Shown: piece by piece, positions 27,783 to 35,196 of the stretch | Position numbering within the stretch: the first letter of the stretch is position 1 | Layout of the letters: each line of letters begins with the position of its first letter | Assembly: GCA_023255435.1 (NCBI GenBank) | Contig: JALRIK010000014.1 | Location: 1 to 35,196 of the forward strand | DNA length: 35,196 bases | Direction: 5' to 3' | DNA from: Marivivens sp. | GTDB taxonomy: Bacteria > Pseudomonadota > Alphaproteobacteria > Rhodobacterales > Rhodobacteraceae | Program-made: the position numbers and the translations under genes | The notes under the pieces: model-generated | Told to the model about the DNA's origin: nothing | Database searches by the model: none | The model's input: only the letters and a program-made list of their open reading frames with translations

Positions 27783-30517
27783 TACTTGGTTTTGAAACCA
27801 GAAAGAGCGGCTGCGAACGGATTATCGGGGTCGATCGTCTTTTCGCGCTTGGGCTTGGCCTCGAACTTCTGAGGCTTGGTATTGCCTTCGGGCTTGCGCC
27901 CTTTGCCGCCTTTTCCCTTACCGCGCGGACGCTCGCCTTGGGGGCGTTCACCCTGCGGCTTGCCACCTTCACGGCGACCACCCTGAGGACGGGCCTGACG
28001 CTGCGGGCGTGCGCCCCAAGTGAAGGTGTAGAAGACCTCCATTTCAGCGGGTTCTGCCACTTCGGGTGCAGCCTCTGCGACGGGCTCGGCCGCTACCTCG
28101 GACGCCTCACCCTCTGCGGGGGCAGCGGTCTCGGTCGCCTTGACCTTGGCACGTTCGCCTTTTTCCGCCTTATAGCCGAGACCTTGCATCAGGTCCGCGA
28201 ACTGCTCGAGGGTCATGCCTGTAATGGAAAGCATGTCGGCATTGGCTTCAAAGCCACCGCGGCTGTCCTTGTCACGAAGCATATCGGCAAGACGTTCGAG
28301 CATGTCGATACGGATCGCGCGTTCGCCCGCAGCGCGGTAGCCAGCCATTGCGAAATAGCCCGGCGCCATATCCTTGAGCGCGGGAACAGTCACAAGACCC
28401 GGCGGCGGTGCTTCGGGGAATTCATCCAGCTTTTGCGCAAGCGACCAAAGCACAAGACGCAGGCGCGTCGGAGCGGGCTTGAGCAGGAGCGGCATGAAAA
28501 CGGTGAACTGACCAAAGCGCACGCCATGTTTGCGCAGTGCGCCGCGTGCTTCTTGATCGAGGGTCTTGACCTCTTCGGCAACATCCCCGCGCGGCACGAT
28601 GCCGAAGCCTTCGCCCAAGCGGAAGGAGAATCCGCGCGCAAGACCCGTCAGGGTTTCATCACGCTGCATGTTGAGCATCGGCTCGAACAGAGCGGCGACC
28701 TTGCGGTCGATGAAGTGCTGGAGACGGCGCTGGACCTTGGTCGCCACATCGTCGCCTGCTTCTTCGTCGACGAAAGCAACGACCTGCGGCTTGAGCGGGT
28801 CTGCACCGGCAACGAGCTTGCCCACAGCCTGATCGCCCCACATGAGGCCACCCTGCTCGGTAAAATCAATCTCGGTATCGGGAGAATTATAGAAGCGGTC
28901 AGCGCGCAGGTTGAACTGCGGCACCAATGCCTGAACCGAAGCTTGACGGAGGGTCTTTGCTTCATCGGGGCTTCCAGTTTTATCCATGCGGAAACGGAAC
29001 CCTTCCAACCGACCGACGAATTCGCCGCCGACGGTCACTTCACCATTATCGTTTACTTCGGCCACAAGGCCCTCCTTCTGCTTGAGCCGGCGAAGGAGAA
29101 CACTCGTCCGCCGGTCCACAAATCTTTGGGTCAGGGCATCATGCAATGCATCTGACAGGCGATCTTCTACAGCGCGAGTTTGCTCGCGCCAATGGGATTC
29201 GTCCTGAACCCACCCATTGCGTTGCGCAACGTAGGTCCAAGTTCTGATATAGGCGAGCCTTTTCGACAATGTGTCAATGTCGCCGTCGGTCCGATCGATG
29301 CGTTTGACCTGCCGCGCGAACCAGTCGCGGGGCACATGGCCGTGCTGGTGGAGAAAGTTGAACAGGTCCCGCAACAGGTTCGCATGTTCCCCCGAGGAAA
29401 TGCCGCGAAAGTCGGGGACGCGGCACACATCCCACAAGAGTTTGACCGAGGGGCCATCGCTGGCCCGCGCCATAACTTCTGCATCCGCCGAGAGAGCCTT
29501 GAGCGCCAATAGGTCGTCTGCCTCGCGCATCCGAGACAACCAGATATCATCGGTGCGTTGCTCCAGCGTGCGGATCAGTCGCGGCACCGAACCGAATTCG
29601 AGCCGTGAGTTGCGCCAATGGAGTTTGTTGACGGGGCGGAACTGGTGTTCCTCAATGGCTTTAACCACCTCGTCATCAAGCTCGGGAGCCTCGCCTGTCA
29701 CGCCGAATGTGCCGTGGCTCATATGTCGACCCGCGCGGCCCGCGATCTGACCAAGCTCTTGCGGCTCGAGATAGCGCATACGCCGCCCGTCGAATTTGGT
29801 GAGCGAGGAAAAAGCGACATGATCGATATCGAGGTTGAGCCCCATCCCGATGGCATCCGTCGCCACAAGGTAATCTACATCACCGTTTTGATACATGGCG
29901 ACCTGAGCGTTGCGGGTCCGCGGGCTCAGCGCCCCCATAACGACCGCTGCGCCACCCTTGGTGCGCCGTAACAGCTCCGCAATCGCATACACATTATCAA
30001 CTGAAAAGCCGACGATTGCGGCTCTTCCGGGCATCCGACTTATCTTTTTCGAACCTGAGTAGGTAAGTGTCGACATCCGCTCGCGTTTGTGGAACTGCGC
30101 TTTGGGGACCAATGCGGCAATTGCGGGACGCATGGTATCGGCGCCCATAAAGATCGTTTCGAGCCGTCCGCGGGCGTGCAGCAGACGGTCGGTGAACACA
30201 TGGCCCCGCTCGGGATCCGAGCAGAGCTGGATCTCGTCTACGGCCAGAAAATCGACCATCATGCCTTCGGGCATGGCTTCGACCGTGCAGACCCAATACT
30301 TGACGCGGGGCGGCACGATACGCTCTTCCCCTGTAACCAGTGCCACGACAGACGGGCCACGAAGCGCAACGATCTTGTCGTATACCTCACGCGCCAAAAG
30401 CCGAAGCGGGAGCCCGATGACCCCCGTCTGATGCGCAAGCATCCTCTCAATCGCGTAATGGGTTTTGCCGGTGTTCGTCGGCCCGAGCATGGCCGTAATC
30501 CGGGAAGGCAAAGTCAT
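27782..30517 (-). CDS. SUV3-like DExH RNA helicase with basic C-terminal tail
   Basis: AMLGPTNTGKTHYAIERML (motif I), AVDEIQL (II), VATDAIGMGLNLDIDHVAFSS (V), QIAGRAGR (VI). Confidence 0.92.
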   Translation of the reverse strand: MTLPSRITAMLGPTNTGKTHYAIERMLAHQTGVIGLPLRLLAREVYDKIVALRGPSVVALVTGEERIVPPRVKYWVCTVEAMPEGMMVDFLAVDEIQLCSDPERGHVFTDRLLHARGRLETIFMGADTMRPAIAALVPKAQFHKRERMSTLTYSGSKKISRMPGRAAIVGFSVDNVYAIAELLRRTKGGAAVVMGALSPRTRNAQVAMYQNGDVDYLVATDAIGMGLNLDIDHVAFSSLTKFDGRRMRYLEPQELGQIAGRAGRHMSHGTFGVTGEAPELDDEVVKAIEEHQFRPVNKLHWRNSRLEFGSVPRLIRTLEQRTDDIWLSRMREADDLLALKALSADAEVMARASDGPSVKLLWDVCRVPDFRGISSGEHANLLRDLFNFLHQHGHVPRDWFARQVKRIDRTDGDIDTLSKRLAYIRTWTYVAQRNGWVQDESHWREQTRAVEDRLSDALHDALTQRFVDRRTSVLLRRLKQKEGLVAEVNDNGEVTVGGEFVGRLEGFRFRMDKTGSPDEAKTLRQASVQALVPQFNLRADRFYNSPDTEIDFTEQGGLMWGDQAVGKLVAGADPLKPQVVAFVDEEAGDDVATKVQRRLQHFIDRKVAALFEPMLNMQRDETLTGLARGFSFRLGEGFGIVPRGDVAEEVKTLDQEARGALRKHGVRFGQFTVFMPLLLKPAPTRLRLVLWSLAQKLDEFPEAPPPGLVTVPALKDMAPGYFAMAGYRAAGERAIRIDMLERLADMLRDKDSRGGFEANADMLSITGMTLEQFADLMQGLGYKAEKGERAKVKATETAAPAEGEASEVAAEPVAEAAPEVAEPAEMEVFYTFTWGARPQRQARPQGGRREGGKPQGERPQGERPRGKGKGGKGRKPEGNTKPQKFEAKPKREKTIDPDNPFAAALSGFKTK

Positions 30518-30545
30518 TTTTCGTCCCCGGTGGGGGGATCGGGCG

Positions 30546-31109
30546 TCAGAGCGTCCGACCCTCTTGTTGCAGTTCCAGCCGCTCTACGGCTTCGTTGATC
30601 CCCGGGGCTGCGGGCGCAAGCTCCAGAATTTGGCGATACACCTCGAGTGCGTCGTCTTCTCTGTCGATCTGTTCGAGGATCATCGCGAACCCGGACAGAG
30701 CACCGAAATGGCGCGGCTCAAGGATCAAAGTCTGACGGATGTCTTCCAACGAGAGGCCGAACTCGTCAAGGAGATAAAACGCCGTCGCTCTTCCGTTATA
30801 GGCTTCGGCAAAATCTGGCGCATGGTCGATCGCAGCGGAAAAATGCTCGACCGCGGTCTGGAAATCACCCTTATCGATCGCATCCTGACCACGCCGCAGC
30901 AAAAGATCGATAGCCGCCGATCCGCTTTTGGACCATTCCTCACCGATCTGGCGCTCTATGCCGAGATAGGTCGAGGCATCCGCTTCCTTGAGCTGGCGAA
31001 ACAACTCCTCCAGACGCGCTGCGTCTGCCGCATTTGCCGCTACGGCAGATGTGCAGAGGACGACAAGTGCCGCAACGATATGTTTGAAAGAGTTTCCCAA
31101 GGTGCTCAT
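30546..31109 (-). CDS. Exported tetratricopeptide-repeat protein
   Basis: Signal peptide MSTLGNSFKHIVAALVVLCTSAVAANA; TPR segments AIDKGDFQTAVEHFSAAIDHAPDFAEAYNGRATAFYLL and ALEVYRQILELAP. Confidence 0.82.
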   Translation of the reverse strand: MSTLGNSFKHIVAALVVLCTSAVAANAADAARLEELFRQLKEADASTYLGIERQIGEEWSKSGSAAIDLLLRRGQDAIDKGDFQTAVEHFSAAIDHAPDFAEAYNGRATAFYLLDEFGLSLEDIRQTLILEPRHFGALSGFAMILEQIDREDDALEVYRQILELAPAAPGINEAVERLELQQEGRTL

Positions 31110-31179
31110 AACAATGAATGTAGCCATTGCGGCGGCAATCTCCAGAGGGAGTATGCCAGAAACAACGAAAGGACACGAC

Positions 31180-31470
31180 ATGAGCGATATCGTCAACGGA
31201 GCCGTAGAAGCCCTTAATGCCAAACTCGGCGGCCAAGGCTTTGACGGGACCGCAAAATTCGTCATCGACGGCGAAGGATCGATCATCCTTGATGCAAGCG
31301 GTGCGCGCGCGGGCGATGACGCTGCAGATGTCACCCTGACCGCTTCGGCCGAAACATTTCAGGCCATTTTCGAGGGCGACGAGAATCCGACCACCGCTTT
31401 CATGACCGGCAAACTCACCATCGACGGTGACATGGGCGCCGCGATGAAACTTGCTGGAACGCTCGCCTGA
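31180..31470 (+). CDS. SCP2 sterol-binding domain protein
   Basis: 96 aa; GTAKFVIDGEGSIILDASGA..DVTLTASAETFQAIFEGDENPTTAFMTGKLTIDGDMGAAMKLAGTL. Confidence 0.9.
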   Translation: MSDIVNGAVEALNAKLGGQGFDGTAKFVIDGEGSIILDASGARAGDDAADVTLTASAETFQAIFEGDENPTTAFMTGKLTIDGDMGAAMKLAGTLA

Positions 31471-31471
31471 T

Positions 31472-32407
31472 ATGACAACAGCACCGTTTTTCACCGAAAT
31501 CGCAGAAGCCCCGAGCGGCGCCGAAAGTCATTGGCTGACGGCCTCTGATGGGGTGCGCCTGCGTGTTGTGCACTGGCGCGCGCAAGCGGCCAAGGGAACG
31601 GTGCTGCTCTTTCCCGGACGGACGGAATATATCGAGAAATACGGACGCGATGTTGCGCTCCTTACCGAGGCAGGTTTTGCCGTCGCGGTCATTGATTGGC
31701 GGGGCCAAGGGCTTTCCGATCGGTTATCCGCGCCTGAGTATATCGGCCATGTGGAGCGCTTTCTCGACTTTCAAAAGGATGTGCGCGCCCTTTGTGAGCA
31801 TGTAAAGGCCGCCGACCTCCCCGCTCCGCTCTATCTATTGGCTCATTCCATGGGCGGTGCAATCGGGCTTCGTGCGCTCCATCTGGGGCTCCCCGTGAAA
31901 GCTGCCGCCTTTTCCGCACCCATGTGGGGCATCGAAATGCCTACCGCATTGCGTATATTTGCCCGCGTTGCCTCGACTTTTGCCTGTCTGGTCGGTCGAG
32001 GTCACAAACTGGCTGCAGGGCGCGAAACCGAGACGGTCGTGATGCACGGCGAATTCATGGACAATGCTCTTACGAACGATCTCGAGCAGTGGGGGTATAT
32101 GCGGGATCAGGCCAATGCTCATCCCGAGCTGACACTTGGCGGTCCATCCTATCGCTGGATTCTTGAGGCGATGAAAGAAACCGACGCCCTCGCGCGTCTC
32201 GCACCGCCCAAGGTGCCGACCGTGACCTTTCTCGGAGATCAGGAAGCGATCGTCGACGCCGAGCGTATCCGCTCCAAAATGGCGGAGTGGACGGATGGCA
32301 CGCTTGTGCCCCTTAGGAACGCAAAGCACGAAACGCTCATGGAGCTACCCGTAACACGCGATTTTGTGTTCAAGACGATCATCGCGCACTTTGCGGCACA
32401 TCCCTAG
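31472..32407 (+). CDS. Alpha/beta hydrolase (lysophospholipase/monoacylglycerol lipase-like)
   Basis: VLLFPGRTEYIEKYGRDVALLTEAGFAVAVIDWRGQGLSDR; LLAHSMGGAIGLRAL nucleophile elbow. Confidence 0.9.
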   Translation: MTTAPFFTEIAEAPSGAESHWLTASDGVRLRVVHWRAQAAKGTVLLFPGRTEYIEKYGRDVALLTEAGFAVAVIDWRGQGLSDRLSAPEYIGHVERFLDFQKDVRALCEHVKAADLPAPLYLLAHSMGGAIGLRALHLGLPVKAAAFSAPMWGIEMPTALRIFARVASTFACLVGRGHKLAAGRETETVVMHGEFMDNALTNDLEQWGYMRDQANAHPELTLGGPSYRWILEAMKETDALARLAPPKVPTVTFLGDQEAIVDAERIRSKMAEWTDGTLVPLRNAKHETLMELPVTRDFVFKTIIAHFAAHP

Positions 32408-32700
32408 ACCGACGAAAAACACCCGATGGCGGAGCCGTGGACCCCGATGTCCAAAAGGCCGATTTGAGATTCAACGCAAAGCGAGAAGTAGCCCGCTGTC
32501 GGAAGATACACCACGCGGTAATCGCCATCCGTGCGCGTAACAGCCCAGCATTTCTGGACGATCCCGCCGCTGAAATTGACAGACCTCAACCTTGGGGCCA
32601 CGCGGGCCGAGACGAAATGCGTGACATTCGGATCGGTCGGATCAGAGCCTTCGACCTCTGCATCAAGCAAGGCTTCGATCTCATTGGCGCTGATGGTCAT
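32404..32700 (-). CDS. Hypothetical protein
   Basis: 98 aa from ATG with upstream SD-like GGGAGAAG; coding-like composition. Confidence 0.65.
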   Translation of the reverse strand: MTISANEIEALLDAEVEGSDPTDPNVTHFVSARVAPRLRSVNFSGGIVQKCWAVTRTDGDYRVVYLPTAGYFSLCVESQIGLLDIGVHGSAIGCFSSV

Positions 32701-32723
32701 GCTCTTCTCCCTTAAATCCTTGC

Positions 32724-32924
32724 CTATCCAGCAAACGACCAACGCTTGAGAATTTCAAGCGCTTTGGCTCGATCGAGTGCGTCCGTTACTGCTGATGGCT
32801 GTGCAAAGTCGTAACCGAACGTCTCTTCGAACTCGCAAGCGAGGCACGAGATCTTCTGACTCGTATAGGTGACATCCGCTGATCCGCAGTCAGGGCAAAT
32901 TGCCGTTACATCATCATTATACAT
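32724..32924 (-). CDS. Small zinc-ribbon-like protein
   Basis: 66 aa MYNDDVTAICPDCGSADVTYTSQKISCLACEFEETFGYDF: CxxC...CxxC. Confidence 0.65.
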   Translation of the reverse strand: MYNDDVTAICPDCGSADVTYTSQKISCLACEFEETFGYDFAQPSAVTDALDRAKALEILKRWSFAG

Positions 32925-32984
32925 CGCATGTTCCTCTCCCCCCGAAGCTAGTGCCACGGCGAGAGGCGTCGAGTGTATAGCCAA

Positions 32985-33018
32985 AGAAAAAGCCCCGCCG
33001 AATAGCGGGGCTTTCCAA
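32985..33018 (-). terminator. Intrinsic terminator after pntB
   Basis: AAAGCCCCGC-tattc-GGCGGGGCTTTTTCTTT on the minus strand. Confidence 0.85.
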
Positions 33019-33034
33019 GGACCTTGAGGGGTCT

Positions 33035-34510
33035 TTACTGGATCTTGGTCAGAAGCTCGTCGAGCGACTTCTTGGCGTCGCCATAGAACATACGGGTGTT
33101 CTCTTTGTAGAACAGCGGGTTTTCGATGCCCGAGTAACCCGTGCCTTGACCACGCTTGGAAACAAACACCTGCTTGGCCTTCCAGCACTCGAGAACCGGC
33201 ATGCCTGCGATGGGCGAGTTCGGGTCCTCTTGTGCGGCGGGGTTCACGATGTCGTTCGAACCGATGACGATTGCAACGTCGGTATCGGGGAAGTCCTCGT
33301 TGATTTCGTCCATTTCCAGAACGATGTCATAGGGAACCTTGGCCTCGGCAAGAAGAACGTTCATGTGGCCCGGAAGACGGCCCGCAACGGGGTGGATCGC
33401 GAAACGGACGTTCTTGCCCTTGGCACGCAGACGCTTGGTCAGTTCGGAAACCGACTGCTGAGCCTGAGCAACAGCCATGCCGTAACCCGGAATGATGATG
33501 ATGTTGTCAGCATCTTCCAGAGCAGCGGCAACACCGTCGGAGTCGATAGCCACCTGTTCGCCCTCGACTTCCATCGCGGGACCGGTGGTGCCACCAAAGC
33601 CGCCGAGGATCACCGAGATGAACGAACGGTTCATCGCCTTACACATGATGTAGGACAGGATCGCACCCGAAGAACCAACCAGCGCACCCACAACGATCAG
33701 AAGGTCGTTGCCGAGCGAGAAGCCGATCGCAGCTGCAGCCCAACCCGAGTAGGAGTTCAGCATCGACACCACGACGGGCATGTCGGCGCCGCCGATCCCC
33801 ATGATGAGGTGATAGCCGATGAAGAGCGCAGCAAGCGTCATAATCGCAAGCGCGAGGAAGCTCCCCGACTGGAAATACCAGACAAGGCAAAGCACCGAAA
33901 TAATCGCGGCGCCCGCATTGAGGAAGTGACCACCAGGAAGCTTTTCGGCTTTGGAGGTCACTTTGCCCGCCAGTTTGCCATAGGCGATAACCGAACCCGT
34001 AAAGGTCACAGCACCGATGAAGATGCCGAGGAACAGTTCGACCCTAAGGATGTTCTGTTCGACCGGGGTCTTGTGCGCAAGAAGTTCAGCAAAGGCACCA
34101 AGGTGCATTTCGTGGAACATTTCCATGCGCTTGGCTTCGGTGAGCGTGGACGAAATCGTGGACATGGCCTCGATGACGTTCGCCAGTTCGAAGTGCGCGA
34201 TAAAGCCGACGAAGACGGCGGCAAGACCGACGAGCGAGTGCATCGCGGCGACAAGCTGCGGCATCTCGGTCATCTGGACCTTTTTCGCGACATAGGTGCC
34301 GATGATACCGCCACCGATGATCAGAAGGACCGAGAGGACCCAAAGACCCTTGCCCGGACCGACGAGCGTTGCGGCAACGGCCAGAGCCATACCGACAATG
34401 CCATACCAAACAGCGCGCTTAGCACTTTCCTGACCCGACAGACCGCCAAGAGACAGGATGAAGAGGACAGCTGCGACCACATAGGCCGCGGTAGTGAATC
34501 CGAATTCCAT
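33035..34510 (-). CDS. pntB: NAD(P) transhydrogenase subunit beta
   Basis: [68 protein letters not shown]. Confidence 0.97.
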   Translation of the reverse strand: MEFGFTTAAYVVAAVLFILSLGGLSGQESAKRAVWYGIVGMALAVAATLVGPGKGLWVLSVLLIIGGGIIGTYVAKKVQMTEMPQLVAAMHSLVGLAAVFVGFIAHFELANVIEAMSTISSTLTEAKRMEMFHEMHLGAFAELLAHKTPVEQNILRVELFLGIFIGAVTFTGSVIAYGKLAGKVTSKAEKLPGGHFLNAGAAIISVLCLVWYFQSGSFLALAIMTLAALFIGYHLIMGIGGADMPVVVSMLNSYSGWAAAAIGFSLGNDLLIVVGALVGSSGAILSYIMCKAMNRSFISVILGGFGGTTGPAMEVEGEQVAIDSDGVAAALEDADNIIIIPGYGMAVAQAQQSVSELTKRLRAKGKNVRFAIHPVAGRLPGHMNVLLAEAKVPYDIVLEMDEINEDFPDTDVAIVIGSNDIVNPAAQEDPNSPIAGMPVLECWKAKQVFVSKRGQGTGYSGIENPLFYKENTRMFYGDAKKSLDELLTKIQ

Positions 34511-34523
34511 GATCCTCTACTCC

Positions 34524-35196
34524 TTACGACTTCTGGAACATCGCAAGCATGCGACGCGTAACAAGGAACCCACCGAAGATGTTGATGCCAGCCATAAAGA
34601 CGGACAACGCGGCGAGAATGATGACGAGGAACGAGCCCGACCCGATCTGCATCAGAGCACCGAGGATGATGATCGACGAAATCGCGTTGGTCACGGCCAT
34701 CAGCGGTGTGTGCAGCGAGTGCGACACGTTCCAGATCACCTGGAAGCCGATAAAGACCGAGAGCACGAACACGATGAAGTGCTGCATGAACGAAGCAGGT
34801 GCATAAAGACCCGCGAGAAGCATCAGGGCACCACCGACGCCAAGCAGGATAACCTGCTGACGGGTTTGAGCCTTGAATGCCGCGGCTTCGGCGGCCTTTT
34901 TCTCTTCAGGCGTAAGCTCTTTGGGCTTTTCCTTGGATTTGGCGGCAATCGCGGCAACCTTGAGCGGCGGCGGCGGATAGGTCACGGCACCGTTGTGGGT
35001 CACGGTCGACGAACGGATCACATCGTCTTCCATGTTGTGGTTGACCACACCGTCCTTGTTCGGGGTGAGGTCAGTCATCATGTGACGGATGTTGGTCGAG
35101 TAAAGCGTCGAAGCCTGAGCCGCCATACGCGACGGGAAGTCGGTATAGCCGATGATGATCACACCATTGTCGGTGACGATACGCTCGTCTGCTTTT
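34524..35196 (-). CDS. pntA: NAD(P) transhydrogenase subunit alpha, C-terminal part (5' truncated by window)
   Basis: Reading frame stays open to window end ([36 protein letters not shown]) and continues into the TM domain [42 protein letters not shown]. Confidence 0.95.
   Translation of the reverse strand, partial: KADERIVTDNGVIIIGYTDFPSRMAAQASTLYSTNIRHMMTDLTPNKDGVVNHNMEDDVIRSSTVTHNGAVTYPPPPLKVAAIAAKSKEKPKELTPEEKKAAEAAAFKAQTRQQVILLGVGGALMLLAGLYAPASFMQHFIVFVLSVFIGFQVIWNVSHSLHTPLMAVTNAISSIIILGALMQIGSGSFLVIILAALSVFMAGINIFGGFLVTRRMLAMFQKS

Noticed and set aside
27938-29155. 405-aa plus-strand ORF
   Set aside because: Antisense shadow of the SUV3-like helicase.
32724-33188. 154-aa form of the zinc-ribbon ORF
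   Set aside because: The N-terminal part overlaps pntB and its terminator; only the 66-aa form from 32924 has a plausible start and CxxC content.
33146-34561. 471-aa plus-strand ORF
   Set aside because: Antisense to pntB, which is strongly supported; His/Asp/Arg-rich shadow ORF typical of high-GC codon bias.

Overview
A 35.2-kb alphaproteobacterial (Rhodobacteraceae-like) chromosomal segment, densely packed with mostly housekeeping genes. I see no phage, IS, CRISPR, rRNA or tRNA genes. In order it carries: the 3' end of ilvC; a DMT permease; a folB-folP-glmM operon; a SleB-type hydrolase; a PPDK-like protein; glyQ - small membrane protein - glyS; a SPOR/PG-binding/protease-fold protein; trkH; a DUF1127 protein; metZ-folE2; a GST; ftsY-EamA-yciB; an AlkB-like hydroxylase with a small secreted protein; xseA; purD; carD; a SUV3-like helicase - S4 protein - fdxA cluster; a TPR protein; SCP2 plus an alpha/beta hydrolase; two small hypotheticals; and pntB with partial pntA. 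The strongest non-coding signal is a clear SAM-II riboswitch followed by an intrinsic terminator in front of metZ. folE2 (GTP cyclohydrolase IB) sits 9 nt downstream of metZ and has its own terminator, so the first step of folate synthesis appears to be under SAM control. Other notable items are a trypsin-fold protein lacking all three catalytic residues, a PPDK paralog with altered ATP-site residues and a Shine-Dalgarno-overlapping hairpin, a FolB protein with a kinase-like C-terminal extension, and a membrane protein inserted between glyQ and glyS. I do not see a clear, wholly new multi-gene system. All family assignments come from motif recognition, with no database search.
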